Positions 35,880 to 48,945 are shown, numbered from the stretch's first letter. The stretch is 64,000 nucleotides of DNA from Balaenoptera acutorostrata (GCF_949987535.1 NC_080064.1:132832708-132896707), one strand, 5' to 3'. A program made the numbers and translations. The notes: a model not told the origin generated them from the letters alone.

Positions 35880-38140
35880 TATTTTTTGACTCATCTCTCT
35901 CTCCCTTAATCTAATTGCATTAGATTTCTCAATTATTAGAGAATGTTGTGAAGTAAAGTTAAATCATTAGAGTGGGACCATTGTAACTCCCCATCCCAGC
36001 CTCCCTGATCTTCTGCTTCTCTGAATTCTTACAGCATCTATAAACTCCACTAAGCAATGTAACACTGAATCACATACTATTTTATAATCTTTAGTGAGAC
36101 TGTGTATTAGCATTCTCCAGAGAACAGATAAGTTCATAAATATGAACTTATTATGTTGAAATAATAATGAAATACGTGCCTCAAAGTACCAGACTGTAGC
36201 CTAGACTATCCTCAAAGGCTTCCTGGAACATGTTTCTCCCTTTTTTTTTTTTTTTTTTTTTTACAAGTTTCATTGCCTGCCTTTCTAGCCTCTGCAAATT
36301 AGAAGTGAATGACTGGGAGTGGGGGAAGGTTCTTAGTGAAACATTCTCCATATTGTGGGGCTAGAAAATTCAAAGCAGCATTACCATGGAAACAGTATTT
36401 TCAGAATGACAACCTGCTTCACTAAGAAAAGTTAAATTATATTTTTTACCCTTTTTTTAAAGGGAGTGGAGAATTGTATAACAATAATAAGATGCTTTAA
36501 AAGGGGCAAGCATTGGTTATCTGGAAAAATCACTTGTGTAGATCTGTAGATTAACTCCCAAAGTTCTCCACTGCTGAGAAGAGATGCAGCAAACTCCCCT
36601 TTAGCTCAATAGTATGTTTATGTGCATATTATTGCCAGGATACTTCAGATTTCTATTATTCTACTTTTAAAGAGTTGCAGTCACCAGCCTTATTTAAATG
36701 GTTTCAATGATCCTCAAAGAAGCCTGTGACATAATTAAGTAAGAGCTTTAAGGAAAGGAAGGAGACAGAAACAAAACATATGAAAAATAGATATCCTGAT
36801 CAAGCCCAGAGCTTCTATAGTGGATGCTTTGAGGTATCGTGGGAATTATTTCTGATTTGGCTCTATCATTCTTTCACCTGTTAAAGTTTCAAGTCTTTAG
36901 GAGAAAGCTTTTAAATTAAAATTTTGTAAAGCAGCCTGTTTCTTGAATACTGTGAAATTAATATTAATTTTTATAAACAAGTTTACATTTATAGTGCTAA
37001 GTTGCTATTTTTGATTGTTTAAATTGCATTAGATTTCTCAAAAGCTATTTAGAAAAAATTTACAATAGGAAGGCTGTCCATTGTTATTTTTCAGAAGAAA
37101 GCTGGTTTTCACAATATTATTCACATTTTGTAAACAGCATCAATGAACCTGCACATAAAAGGTTAAATGTTTGCAGACCATTCTTTTTTGCCTCAAAGAT
37201 CAGAGACAAATTACTATTTTTATTTTACATTCCCTTGATGAGGATAATGATAAACAGCTGTCACTTCAGTGCTTAGACTGCAAAGAATCCTATTGCAATC
37301 CTATAGTTTAAACAAAGAAAATAATACATAGTCATACTCAGTATTCATACAGAAAAGAGAATGAAAGAGAATTTGCTTAAGACTGGAGTTAGAGAAAAGG
37401 GAGTATTTGCTCTCTGCAGTTACTCAGTTAAAAGAAAAGTTCCACATATGTACATTGTCCCCATTCATCTTAGACATACTGGAAGGGGAAGTTACTCCTT
37501 CTTTCTTTCTAAAATGAGAAAAGAAATTAAATTTGCATTTTGAATTCTATGAGTCCCCATCATGCCCATGGTATTATCAGAGTAGTTAAGATTTGCATGT
37601 GACTACACGCCTACTAGTATTTCCAAAAACTAAAGAGAATTTCTAATTGTTTTACTGGTTATTCTGGAATGTTTCTCTTTTTTTAATGTTGAGAATTAAA
37701 CCGTTCAGTGTTCTCCATTCACTCCAATGCTTTGTTTATTATTTGCATCTGATTTCAAAAAGTGAATGTCAATGTCTTTTGCATATTTTTATATGCAGAA
37801 ATTAAAGCAAGGCTAAATGTTAAGAATAGTGTGAAGTGGGAAAATTCAGTGTTTCTATATGAAAATAAGAATGGTGGTATAATTTTCCTGGTGTTTCATG
37901 TTCCTAGAGGTTCTTTTAATAAATGCTGTTTATTCTGGTTTTCTCTTCTGGCTCAATCATTTATTTTTTTTTAACAAATATCAGTATTTAAAATGACATC
38001 TTTTTCCTAGAAACTCTTTCTACATTTATTATTTTATCTGTGAAACTAACTTGATATATTATAGATTTTCCCCTGTTTCATAATATTTCTTGATTTTTTT
38101 ATACCTAAGGAAAAACAGAAATGGATTCACATTATATTCA
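35880..38140. other. Intronic stretch without recognised features
   Basis: AT-rich unique sequence containing the T run at 36.24 kb. Otherwise nothing identified. Confidence 0.45.
36241..36262 (+). repeat. Poly(T) run
   Basis: About 22 consecutive T. It could be an A-tail of an unrecognised minus-strand insertion, but no element is visible next to it. Confidence 0.85.
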
Positions 38141-38164
38141 TCTTACACTTATTGAACACGTTTC

Positions 38165-38300
38165 AGCTCTCAGAGCCTCAGCATGCTCTTAGGTTGACAA
38201 TAACAATGGTACCCACCTCCTAAGGTTGTGGTGTGGATCTTCTATGTAAAGTGCTTATCACAGTATCTAGAACACAGTAAGTGCTCAATAAATGTTCCTG
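38165..38300 (+). mobile_element. MIR relic (+), 3' part
   Basis: ACCCACCTCCTAAGGTTGTG and AACACAGTAAGTGCTCAATA. Confidence 0.75.
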
Positions 38301-38689
38301 GGAGAGGTAGTATGTTGATGCTGAAATGCCATCACCCCCTTTTGTTAAATACAACAGCAAAATCCCAGTATGTTTCAGATCAGAGAGACAAACTGAATTG
38401 TACTTTATCCATTATGGAGGTTTATATTGCTTTATGTAAAAGATGTTTTCATCACAAAGCTGTAGGTCATGTGGTCTCACTTATATACATAATTTCATCA
38501 TCATTTTATCATCCTCACTATGATCAAGTAGTAGTGGATCCTAACTCATCAACTTGAGGTTTCTCTCATCTCCAATTTTTGTAACAAGTAGGCACTCTTG
38601 GAGATCCTGAAATGCACTGAGGCAGCTTTCTTGATTTAGGTAAACCCTTTTGTAGTGTCAGCTCCTCCTCCTTCTCCTCTTTCTCTGGT

Positions 38690-38970
38690 GCATCAAGCTC
38701 TGTTCTAGGTGCTGAGAAGGGAGAGATAAACAAGACCCCAGAGTCTAATAGGGAAGAAGTATAAAACTAGGCTGGATAAAATAATAAACAGTAGTACAAG
38801 AAAACAGATGAAGTACAGTACGGGGAGCGGTGGAGGGTCTGAGGGCCATCGGGAGTTTGTCTAGAAGAGGTGATGGTGGAGCTGGGTTTTGAAAGATGAA
38901 AGATCTTCACAGATGGGAGGAGGGGATTCCAGGCAAAGGGACTAGCTTGCAGAAAACATGGTGGTATAAA
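38690..38970 (-). mobile_element. L2 relic (- orientation)
   Basis: CTGTTCTAGGTGCTGAGAAG, GGGTTTTGAAAGATGAAAGA and GGATTCCAGGCAAAGGGACT follow the reverse complement of an L2 3' region. Confidence 0.65.
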
Positions 38971-39109
38971 AAAATACAGTTTGCCATTTTTATATGGTTG
39001 GAATTGAAAATGTCTTGTGCTCAAATTTTTCAACTTAAATTTCCATAATGTGTGTTGAGAGTCAAGCGGCTCTCTAACTCATTCCATGAATATTCAGAAA
39101 GGAAAGAAA

Positions 39110-39305
39110 GAAACTAACATTATTGAGCACCCACAAGGCCCTTGGCTAGGTTACTTCATATGCATTATCTCATTTAACTTCCACAAGTTTTCCAGAGAAG
39201 TGTATTCCCATTTTAAAGATGGGGAAGCTGAGTCTCAGTTACATTAAATAAGTGAGGTGTGGCCACACAACTACTACATGATAAAGCCTGAATTTGAACC
39301 TAAAG
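39110..39305 (-). mobile_element. MIR relic (- orientation)
   Basis: CATTATTGAGCACCCACAAG, CATTATCTCATTTAACTTCC and AAAGATGGGGAAGCTGAGTC. Confidence 0.8.
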
Positions 39306-39691
39306 TTTTTACTTTCAAATACAATACCCTTAAAACAACATCGCAGTTACCACCGATTCTTAGAATTTGGACTCAGCATGGAACACAATCTGCAGTGGTT
39401 TTTATGCCCTGGAAAGATGTTTGGGAAAACAATTGGTTTTTCACTGCCATGGCTGACCTTCCCTCTATCACTTTACCACTCTATGGCCTTAGCTTTTTAC
39501 CTATTTATCCCAGATCCTATTGTGCTTATATTACAAATTAATAATAAAAATAAGAAACTACTTGATTTAATTCTTTCAGTCACCAAAGACCATTTAAAAA
39601 GAAATGGTATAGGGAAACAACTTTCATTTTTGAAACTTCCAATCCTCTCTCTTGCTGTAGTAGCAGTAAGATGCCACAGAAATGCCCTCCA

Positions 39692-41223
39692 CAGTATGGT
39701 ACTGGCACAAAAACAGAAATATAGATCAGTGGAGCAGTATAGAAAGTCCAGAGATAAACCCACACACATATGGTTCACCTTAGTTTTGATAAAGGAGGCA
39801 AGAATATACTATGGAGAAAAGACAGCCTCTTCAGTAAGTGGTGCTGGGAAAACTGGACAGCTACATGTAAAAGAATGAAATTAGAACACTCCCTAACACC
39901 ATACACAAAAATAAACTCAAAATGGATTAAAGACCTAAATGTAAGTCCAGACACTATAAAACTCTTAGAGGAAAACATAGGCGGAACACTCTGATATAAA
40001 TCACAGCAAGATCCTTTTTGACCCACCTCCTAGAGAAATGGAAATAAAAACAAAAATAAACAAATGGGACCTAATGAAACTTAAAAGCTTTTGCACAGCT
40101 AAGGAAACCATAAACAAGACAAAAAGACAACCCTCAGAATGGGAGAAAATATTTGCAAATGAAGCAACTGACAAAGGATTAATCTCCAAAATTTACAAGC
40201 AGCTCATGCAGCTCAATATCAAAAAAACAACCCAATCCAAAAATGGGCAGAAGAACTAAATAGACATTTCTCCAAAGAAGATATACAGATTGCCAACAAA
40301 CACATGAAAGAATGCTCAACATCACTAATCATTAGAGAAATGCAAATCAAAACTACAATGAGGTATCACCTCACACCAGTCAGAATGGCCGTCATCAAAA
40401 AGTCTACAAACAATAAATGCTGGATAGGGTGTGGAGAAAAGGGAACCCTCTTGCACTGTTGGTGAGAATATAAATTGATACAGCCACTATGGAGAACAGT
40501 ATGGAGGTTCCTTAAAAAACTAAAAATAGAACTACCATATGACCCAGCAAGCCCACTACTGGGCATATACCCTGAGAAAACCATAATTCAAAAAGAATCA
40601 TGTACCAAAATGTTCATTGCAGCTCTATTTACAATAGCCAGGACATGGAAGCAACCTAAGTGTCCATCGACAGATGAATAGATAAAGAAGATGTGGCACA
40701 TATATACAATGGAATATTACTCAGCCATAAAAATGAATGAAACTGAGTTGTTTTGTAGTGAGGTGGATGGACCTAGAGTCTGTCATACAGAGTGAAGTAA
40801 GTCAGAAAGAGAAAAACAAATACCGTATGCTAACACATATATATGGAATCTAAAAAAAAAAAGGGGGGGGGGGTTCTGAAGAACCTAGGGGCAGCACAGG
40901 AATAAAGATGCACACATAGAGAATGGACTTGAGGATACGGAGAGGGGGAAGGGTAAGCTGGGATGAAGTGAGAGAGTGGCATGGACTTATATATACTACC
41001 AAATGTAAAATAGATAGCTAGTGGGAAGCAGCCGCACAGGGAGATCAGCTCAGTGCTTTGTGACCACCTAGAGGGGTGGGATAAGGAGGGTGGGAGGGAG
41101 ACACAAGAGGGAGGAGATACAGGGATATATGTATAAGTATAGCTGATTCACTTTGTTATAAAGCAGAAACTAACACACCATTGTAAAGCAATTATACTCT
41201 AATAAAGATGTTAAAAAAAAAAA
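39692..41223 (+). mobile_element. LINE-1 3' fragment L1-C (5'-truncated, + orientation)
   Basis: About 1.5 kb. It starts at GTATGGTACTGGCACAAAAA within ORF2, contains recognisable ORF2 blocks ([60 protein letters not shown]) in shifting frames, and ends with CTAATAAAGATGTT plus an A tail. A 14-bp duplication with one mismatch (AGAAATGCCCTCCA / AGAAATGTCCTCCA) flanks it at 39678-39691 and 41224-41237. An A-run followed by a G-run sits near 40853-40873. The 194-codon open frame from 39294 is a chance fusion of flank and L1. Confidence 0.94.
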
Positions 41224-41239
41224 AGAAATGTCCTCCAGT

Positions 41240-42541
41240 TGTCACCCTGAAGTATGGGGCCAGACTCTCAGGATTGGAAAGTGACCATTGTGTTTTAGAG
41301 TGAGCACATATTATTTTAATATTTTTAAGGTGTTAGAAGAGCAACAGAAGCCTTTATAAATGTTTAGAACTAATTTCTACCTTTGTTATTGTTGATTTTT
41401 GTGGCCTACAAATATGCCTTTCACACATGCATATTGATCGAAAGTTAATGGTTATTTATAGATCTCTTTAAGCGATTCAGCACAGTGCTTTGCCGAGAAC
41501 TGATTGGATGATTAAAAACCCAGCAGATCAAAGTATGTACATTTCCAAAGAAAAGTACTTCATGTCCACATTGGAAGCAATAAATTATTTCCCCCTTTTA
41601 TTTTTTGCATTCATAATTAAATCTTTCCAAAGCTAGAAAGTAGCCAGACCACTAACAATATTTGTATCATGTTCTGGGGCTTAGATGGTTCAACCTGACT
41701 TGAAATGGAGACCATTTGTTCTAAATTGATTTCAATGCCAAGCCAATAGGTCAGTCCTTAATGATGAAGATGCCATTCCAGCCCAGCCTCTGGTGGATAA
41801 GCCAAAATTAATTAACTCAAGTCACATAGTATAGAAAACAGATGCTTCTCTCGTGTTGCAGAAATAAATGCTTTGTGTATGGATGTGTTCTGTTTTATTC
41901 AAAGAATAACAAGTTAGAAGTTAAAATTGTAAGTTTTTCACAGTTGAGCCAGCCTTTAGTAGTGATGACAGAAGCATGAATTTATATAACAAATTCCAGC
42001 AAGAGCATGGAAAAATGAATTATCCCCTATATCTCTTATTTTGGCTCCAGGCCAGGCCTAGGAGATTTAGTTTTAAATCTGGACTGATCCAAGTGCTGAT
42101 CCATTCCAATGCAGACCTAGGAGTTCCAGAACAACACCAAGGTTATTTCTAATCTATAGGATCCCTGGAGACGCCTCCCAGAAGTGTACATCTGCATCAT
42201 ATGTTTGGATTCAGTTCTTTGGCCAGCTTGCAAATGGCTTAAGATTAGATTGTTCTCTAGAGGTATGTTGTTAGGTGCACTGTTTATCTGGTCATCCATC
42301 TAAACATTCATTCAGAATTACAATCCTTGCTTTTCCTCAATTGTGGCAGGCTAAAGGTAGAATAATTGCATGGTTCTGATCTCTTTTCAGAATTAATGGC
42401 TGTTTGATAAGATAAAGATGTTACCATCTAGTAGTACAATTCCAAATTCAGTAAACAGAAGTCTTTCATCTGATAATGTCTGGTATTTTTCTCTTCTGAA
42501 TAAATGTGAAATAATCCATGTTTGGCTTTCCTTTCTGTTAG
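41240..42541. other. Unique intronic sequence before exon A
   Basis: Repeat-free 1.3 kb ending in the exon A acceptor. The last 60 bases are pyrimidine-rich (TTTTTCTCTTCT and GGCTTTCCTTTCTGTTAG). No further exon seen. Confidence 0.5.
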
Positions 42542-42706
42542 ACTGAAAATGATGAGAATGGCCAAGCAGAAAACTTTTCCATGGACCCACAGTTGGAGAG
42601 GCAAGTGGAGACCATTCGCAACCTCGTAGACTCCTACATGTCTATTATCAACAAATGTATCCGAGACCTAATTCCAAAAACGATAATGCATCTTATGATC
42701 AATAAT
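42542..42706 (+). CDS. DNM3: DNM3 (dynamin-3) internal exon A: start of the GTPase effector domain
   Basis: Dynamin-3 is a large GTPase that assembles into helices around the necks of endocytic pits and drives membrane fission. This exon is 165 bp, exactly 55 codons, phase 0 at both ends. It is bounded by a pyrimidine-rich acceptor ending CTGTTAG and a GTAAGTG donor. It starts with a short acidic/polar linker ([15 protein letters not shown]) joining the PH domain to the GED, then enters the first GED helix with the family motif [17 protein letters not shown] and ends at HLMINN. The residues [14 protein letters not shown] point to the DNM3 paralogue; DNM1, as I recall it, differs here. Because the exon is symmetric, skipping it would keep frame but delete the first GED helix needed for stalk assembly. 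No other exon was seen in the 42 kb upstream, so the PH-domain exons should lie outside the window. The start codon is not in this window. Confidence 0.97.
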
Positions 42707-43589
42707 GTAAGTGATTATAAACTGTCTCATTTTAACCTCTAACCCATCCTAGTGTGGAAATTGCTCACATTCTCTTCAGCTTCTTTGTGATATTTTCTGG
42801 ATGGTCGAAATACCTATCACCTAGGCTTATCAATTTCCATTACAAGTGGTAAGTGAATGACGAGTGTAAGAGAAGTTAAGAAAGAAAACATAAAACTTCT
42901 AGCTACAGTACAATGGTATTCCCTATTGGCTGTCTCCTCTAGAAGGGTGCGAATTTGCTTACAGTAAAGCAGAGCAAAAATACTCTAGTCAGGGTATAAA
43001 TTAGTTGCAAAGCCAGCAATAAAACCAGATACCCTGGCTCCTAGACTTTGAGATTAAAGGCAAAAGATATTTATTCTCTTCTACATATACACACATACTG
43101 AATATGGTAATATGATTATTTTCACCTTCTAAAAACTATGGAATGCTATTTTAACCTGGGAAAGGGCTTTTTGCCCTGTCTGCTTGGCTACAAAGTCAGT
43201 TACCTTTTCTTTTCTAAGGTAAAGATGATAGAGCCACGGATCTCAAAGTGCCTGCTAGACTAGCCATCAGTTGATCTATATTGCATAGAATCTCTCCCTT
43301 TTCATGGTTATTTTTATAGCAGTCAGAAAATGATACTTAAATTACATGGTCTGGTTTGGTCCTTTTGGTAGCTACTTTGTTAAAGTATAAATAACATCAC
43401 AATTTGTTTGAGAACTTATCTTTTAGATAAGATAGGCTATATAATGAGGTGTTTTATAGCAGGCTTTTCTGACTCTTGAAAAGTGAGACACCAACGATTT
43501 TATTCCTAGTTATCTTCTAAGGACACCTTCTTATTTAAATCAATGATATATTATGAGCATTTGCTTGTAACAAATAAAAATTAGATGGT

Positions 43590-43745
43590 AAAGTACTGAA
43601 AAGAGCCCCACACTAGAATTTAGGAGAAACCTGGATTCTATGCTTGGCTCTGCTACAGACTCTGTTAACCTAAGACAAATCCTTAACTTCTTTCTACCTA
43701 TTTCCTCCATATGTGAAATATGAATCATAGAAAAAGTACCTGGCT
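43590..43745 (+). mobile_element. MIR relic (+)
   Basis: GAAACCTGGATTCTATGCTT, GGCTCTGCTACAGACTCTGT and CTACCTATTTCCTCCATATG match MIR. Confidence 0.65.
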
Positions 43746-44562
43746 TAGGGATTTGTTCCCCAAGATAGTATATATGGAAGTACAGTGAAAAGTATAATTG
43801 TAAGAAACTAATATGGCTGCCTACTTAAGAATTGTAAATAGCCATTATCCATATATAAAGATTCCTTTCAAAATTCTAAGTATGCCAATCCATTTGTTGT
43901 TCATGATCTATGAGTTTCTTGACTTTAAGAAGCCCCAAACAGTCACGGGCGCAATCTTGTTTTTAACTCACTCTATTTTTGTACACATTTCATTTATTCA
44001 AACAAGGTTAGTAGGATGGTTTGAAGCATCAGCAGCAGGTAAGCAATGTATTGCAAATATATTGGAAACTATAAATTATATACTTAAGCTTGGTCAATGG
44101 CCTGCTGTGTGACCTGAAGCAAATCATTTGGCCCCTCTGAGTTGAACTCAGTCACTTCTAAAACTACACTAAGAACCCTGAACTACCCCCACAGAGTTGT
44201 CAGAGAACATCATAAGTGTGACTATATGCCATTTTGAAAAATATAAAGTACTAAGCAAATAGTCTATTTTTTAAATTACCCTCTTAACTTCACTTAAATG
44301 AGTTCAGGTTGTTTTGCCATGGAATCCAGGCACTTGCTTATTTAAACATTTTCCTGATTAAGTATCATTTATCTTTTCACTGTTTTACTGAGAGTCATTA
44401 GTGCTGCCATCAGTTCAAACGCTGCTCTGCTCTGCACTGTATTAAATCATCAGCACAGGAAATAGCACTTCCTGTCTATAGCTGTGAGGAGTGGCTTGAC
44501 ATAAATTAGTTAAAAGGAAAAAAAAAACCTGTTGCAGATCTAACCTACTTTCACCTTCTCAA

Positions 44563-44563
<1 letters not shown>

Positions 44564-44637
<74 letters not shown>
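44564..44637 (+). repeat. DNM3: (AC)n microsatellite, 37 units
   Basis: The longest microsatellite in the window, uninterrupted, inside the intron between exons A and B. Confidence 0.98.
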
Positions 44638-44642
<5 letters not shown>

Positions 44643-44984
44643 TAATTGCCCTCACTCCTCACTGGTGTGCTCACTTGCTTCATGAAATGGCGAAAGCCCC
44701 ACCTACAGGGTATTACCCGTGGAAGTAAAGTTCTGCTAATTGTCTCCAGGGAGACCTCACATAAGAGTCATGAGAAAGAAGACTTCAATTAAGATCTGAT
44801 CTCCAAGGTCAAACCTTGAAGTAGAGATTAACAGGAATAAGGAGAAAGCAAAAACATTATGTAATGCTGGATTCTTATGAAGTTATGGTTATCTTTGTTT
44901 GAATTTAACTTTTCATATCTACCAGAAAATAGTTTTACACATCTAGGATGACTGCTTTTCTTTGTGTATTATTTTATCCACTTT

Positions 44985-45062
44985 TTTACTATATATATGA
45001 GTATATAGTTTTATATATATAATATATATTTTAATTTTATATATATAATTATGTATATGTAA
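44985..45062 (+). repeat. AT-rich low-complexity tract
   Basis: Runs of TATATA with several self-complementary stretches (TATATATAATATATATTTTA). Confidence 0.8.
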
Positions 45063-45979
45063 AAATACAAATCCCTTTTTTAAAATGTACTCATATTCTC
45101 ATGGCATTTTATTGTACAGACCGTCTGAGCCCTTTTTGTTCATTCCAGAAGAATTTGTTCATTCCCGTTGAGTACAAGGAACAGAAACACAGTGAACACC
45201 CAGCACTGTGTCATGCATATGTGTTGACTTTTTTTTTTATTTAAAGTGAAGAGATCTTCAAGTGAGAGAATTAATCATAGAATCACAACAAGAAAACAAA
45301 TACTTTGACTCCTTATTCTGAATTCCATCCACTTAACCCTGCTGTTTCTATAAATGGTTGTGGGTGAGAAAACTAGCTGTTCCTCCAGAACCAATAAATG
45401 CCTAAAACCGGGTCCTCTATTTGTTGACTATCACTATTGAAAGTGGTGCTGTGGCCTTTCCTCTTTGAAATGGGAGTGACTACTCTGCCTTCTGAAAAAG
45501 AATATGTTGCAGCCAACTTTCATAAAGTTCAGAATTTGGTGGGCAGTTTCCTTTGAAAGTTTACATTAAGCGTTCTGCCACTCAAGTCTCCATATGGAAT
45601 TGTTTAAGAAATTTAAAGCCAGCAATAAATGCCTCCCCTCAGACATACTGTAAGCCTTTGTCTATTGAAATGCAGCAGCTGTTTCATTGCTTAAACATAC
45701 CAGGTCACAGCAGCACAAAGAAATAGCAAGTTTACGACAGGCGGTTGTTCTAGACAGGCTACGGGCAAAGAAACAGAGTTTTGTTCGGTACATTAAAGAA
45801 AACACACATATAACGCCCCACAGCAAGCATATTTTGATGGCCTCTTCTCTGTAGCTCACACCACCGGAAGTTCTCCATCAGAGAATCAAGAAAGTGGATC
45901 CAGTTTTATTCGAAAAGTATTACTGGCTAAGTGGTACACAGTTCTGTGTTTGAACAGAATAGCCACCTGCTGGGTACTC

Positions 45980-46045
45980 ATGATTTTGTCCAGTTTCTAA
46001 ATGAAGAAATTGAGGCCCCAAGAGGTTTAAGTGACTCGCCCAGAG
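45980..46045 (-). mobile_element. MIR fragment (- orientation)
   Basis: GAAGAAATTGAGGCCCCAAG and TTTAAGTGACTCGCCCAGAG match the central MIR core only. Confidence 0.5.
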
Positions 46046-46072
46046 GGTTCATTTTACTTGAAGATTTAATTA

Positions 46073-46157
46073 GGGTTTGTTTGAATATGAGAAACAATGT
46101 TTCGTATCTTAACTAGTAAGTAGTTTAAAACATCCTTCCTCATATTCAAACAAACCC
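46073..46157. repeat. Perfect 19-bp inverted repeat with 47-base loop
   Basis: GGGTTTGTTTGAATATGAG at 46073-46091 and its exact reverse complement at 46139-46157, in the intron between exons A and B. Flanks extend the pairing weakly (AATTAG versus AGCTAAT). It would fold as a hairpin in RNA or single-stranded DNA. No transposon name could be attached. Confidence 0.9.
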
Positions 46158-46524
46158 AGCTAATACAAAATAGAATGTAAAGTTTTTTATGAAACATTTT
46201 AAGAACCAAACATGAAACCTAGAGGCATTTCACACTTGGAGCCTGTGCCCCTGGACCCCTGGAGGTCCATGTTCACTCTCCTTGGCCATTGATGCTTTGC
46301 TGGAAAATTAGTAACATGTGCCCTAGTTTCAAAACTTACTGTAACTTTAATGTGTGTGAAGTAGAGTGTTATTTTAAATGTTCGTTATTTGAGGGAAAAG
46401 TACATCTTAAATGCCAGAGCACTGATTTGTTTCCACGGGTCAAGAATTCTGCACCCTGCTCAAGAAACAGATCCTGACTAGGACCCAGAAGCCCCACTCT
46501 TGCTCCCCCTCCCCTATCACTCCC

Positions 46525-46650
46525 CACCAAGGGTAACACTCCTGCTTTCTTACACTGTAGATGAGTTCTAGCTGTTCTTGAACTTTGGAATCATACAGTA
46601 CGTACTTTTGTGTGTGTCTCTCTTCTTTTCTCAACCTTTGTGAGTCAAAG
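46525..46650 (-). mobile_element. Old L1M fragment (- orientation)
   Basis: TTGAACTTTGGAATCATACA and ACGTACTTTTGTGTGTGTCT are an old L1 3' block in reverse. An A-run follows at 46661-46677. Confidence 0.45.
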
Positions 46651-47654
46651 GATGTTACTTTAAAAAAAAAAAAAAAAGAAGGAAAACTTCGTTGGGCTTT
46701 AGCAAAATGAAATCCCTCGGAAATGTAAAGCAGCCTTAAGGGGAAATGAGAGAATTGTGAGATCTCAAAGAATCACAAAATTCTACCCAAGTCCCTCTCT
46801 AAAACTAAACAAAATTAAACTTCTCAATTAAATTTTTATGTGCGTATTCATGTGAATGAGAGTTAATCACCGTCCCATTCTGTAGTTCCTCCTGTCTCAA
46901 AACAAAGAGATTTTAAGGAAATGGTCTCCTTAGTAAACTGAATGGTATGAAAACTCTATAAATGCGTCTTCTATTTGTGAAGGCTTTAAAATGGTTTTAG
47001 TAATAAAGACAAAGAAAGTTAAAGATCCAAAAATACTGCAGGTTGCTAGAGAAGGGTTAAAGTAAGAAAGAGAGGAAAACATGTGGAACGTTTTTAATGA
47101 CCTCACATTCCTTTACACTGAGCAGAACGACATGGTGCAGTAATGCCTGTTTATCTAGCCTGTAGAGTTTGAACTGGAATGAGGTTTTGTGTGTGAGAAT
47201 TTTTTGGTGAACCACACAAAGATGTATAGGTTATAAGGTGTTATAATTAAAGGCATAAATATTATTTCAAATCTCACATCCAAGTATAATTAGTTTATGT
47301 CATGTTCTGTGAGGTATTTTCTAAATGCTATCATGTAAAAGGGATCCACTTGCCCTCCAATTGTGCAGAATCCTTGGTTTAAATATTTGTACCATTGACA
47401 TACAAACTGCTCAGAAAGTCCCTGAAGTGTCTGGAAACTCCCCGAAGTCCCCCACCTTTGTTCCAGTTGTAGCATTAGAAAGTGAGGCTAGCAGGAGGAG
47501 AAGAGTCTTTCTAGAAGTTTTCTTAAGTGCAAAATAAAACGTTAACTTATGCTTTATGTTGAACTATGTCACTTGACGCCAGCACTGTTGCACTAGCTTC
47601 CTACCTCTTCATACCTAACGCCAAGTTAGACTATATACTGTAAAAAGAATAGCT

Positions 47655-47928
47655 TTTGTTGATGGAGCACTGACTAAATGCTAGGCATCATGCTAGGCAA
47701 TTTATATGCACTCTTTCACTGAATCCTTGTACCAACTCTTTTATTTTTTTTTCCTTCCACCAACTCTTGAGGCAGCTCCTACCTTTAACCTCATTTTACG
47801 GATCAGGAATCTGAAACTCAAAGAGGTTAAGTTATTTGTCCAAGAACAATAAGTGTTAGAGCTAGGACTCAAATTCAGAACTGTCTGATTCCAAAGAATA
47901 TGCCCTTAACCACTGTGCTATATTGCCA
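47655..47928 (-). mobile_element. MIR relic (- orientation)
   Basis: CTAAATGCTAGGCATCATGC, TCATTTTACGGATCAGGAAT, AGAGCTAGGACTCAAATTCA and TTAACCACTGTGCTATATTG. A short T-rich insertion sits at about 47743-47752. Confidence 0.85.
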
Positions 47929-48519
47929 TTTTCTCTCATGCTAAAATTATTCATATTATTTCAGAACATTGCCAAATCTTTTGGATAGTAGGCAACTATC
48001 CAACTATCCATCTATGTTACAGTTTTAGTGTGTAACATTTTGATGTGGAAGAGTTGATTCAAGGCAGATCTTTGATCAAAATGCTGAAGCAGGCTCTTAC
48101 TATTTTATTTCGTGGTTTGTTTGACAGTTGCTTCTTAATTCAGAGCTGCTTTAAATCTATTCTTGGAAGGATCTTCTTTTAAATTGTGTTTAATAGGTTC
48201 TAAGTGATACTCCAGGAAGATGTAAAGCTTCAAAAGAGCTTAACCCAACTGATGGTCAATGCCAGGAAACTTGTCTGGTTTTGAGTTTGGAGTTGCACCA
48301 TCTCTCCAAGTGGGTACACACACCTCACAGTGGAAGATTTGTGCAAGCGTGCATGACTCCTTGGGTACCTGCAAGTGTGTTTGGCAGTAAATAAACCTTC
48401 AAGGAGGGGAATGAAATATTTCTTAAGCCAAATTTACTGTCTTCTCTAAATCTGACTTTCCTTGACTTCCCCTCACCCAAACCTCAATGCCTGAGGTGTC
48501 TTTGTTCCTTTCTTTGTTG

Positions 48520-48945
48520 CCCTTCACATCCAAACGGCACCAAGTCCAGTTGGTTTTTCCTTTATAATGTCATTTCTATCTGCCCATATTTTCTATGCCA
48601 CTTACTAAATTAAACCCTTATCATCTCATAAATGATCTGCAATGGCCTTCTGACAGATTTCTTTATCTCTACTACCACACTTGCAAATTATTTTCCAATC
48701 ACAGCCAGATTGATAGTCCTAAAACTCTCTTTTATTATTTCACTTACTTGTTTTAAAAGCCTTCCATGGCTTCCCATTGCCAAGTGGATAAAGTTTAAAC
48801 ACTTTTCCTTGACATTCAAGGCCTTGACATCTGGCCCAGGGTTATCTGGCCAAATTTACCTTCCACAGCCATCACACATAAACCTTCCCTTCCACCAGAC
48901 AGTTGCCCAAATACGTCTTGCGTATTAGATTGCTTCCACATTTAA
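48520..48945 (+). mobile_element. L2 relic (+)
   Basis: GCCTTCCATGGCTTCCCATT, GACATTCAAGGCCTTGACAT and CTGGCCCAGGGTTATCTGGC are the usual L2 3' blocks. The 98-codon open frame through it (48632-48928) is not a gene. Confidence 0.7.

Larger units (their letters stand above)
1..42541 (+). other. DNM3: DNM3 upstream intron (partial, 3' end)
   Basis: Everything before exon A is taken as one intron, because no open frame with flanking splice sites matching dynamin was seen and exon A starts in phase 0 with a PH-GED linker. More than half is made of dispersed repeats, listed separately. Stretches with no recognisable feature include about 860-1210, 5330-6810, 7300-10640, 14700-17930, 25430-27890, 35880-38140 and 41240-42540. 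A small alternative exon of a few codons would be easy to miss here. Confidence 0.7.

Noticed and set aside
39294..39878. 194-codon plus-strand open frame, the longest in the window
   Set aside because: The first part is chance intronic sequence and the second part is L1 ORF2 translation after the L1-C junction at 39692.
1..42541. miR-199a-2/miR-214 and DNM3OS antisense transcript
   Set aside because: Known to lie antisense in a DNM3 intron of other mammals, so I looked for the mature miR-214 and miR-199a sequences on both strands while reading; neither was recognised. They are probably further upstream.
48632..48928. 98-codon plus-strand frame
   Set aside because: Falls wholly inside an L2 relic.
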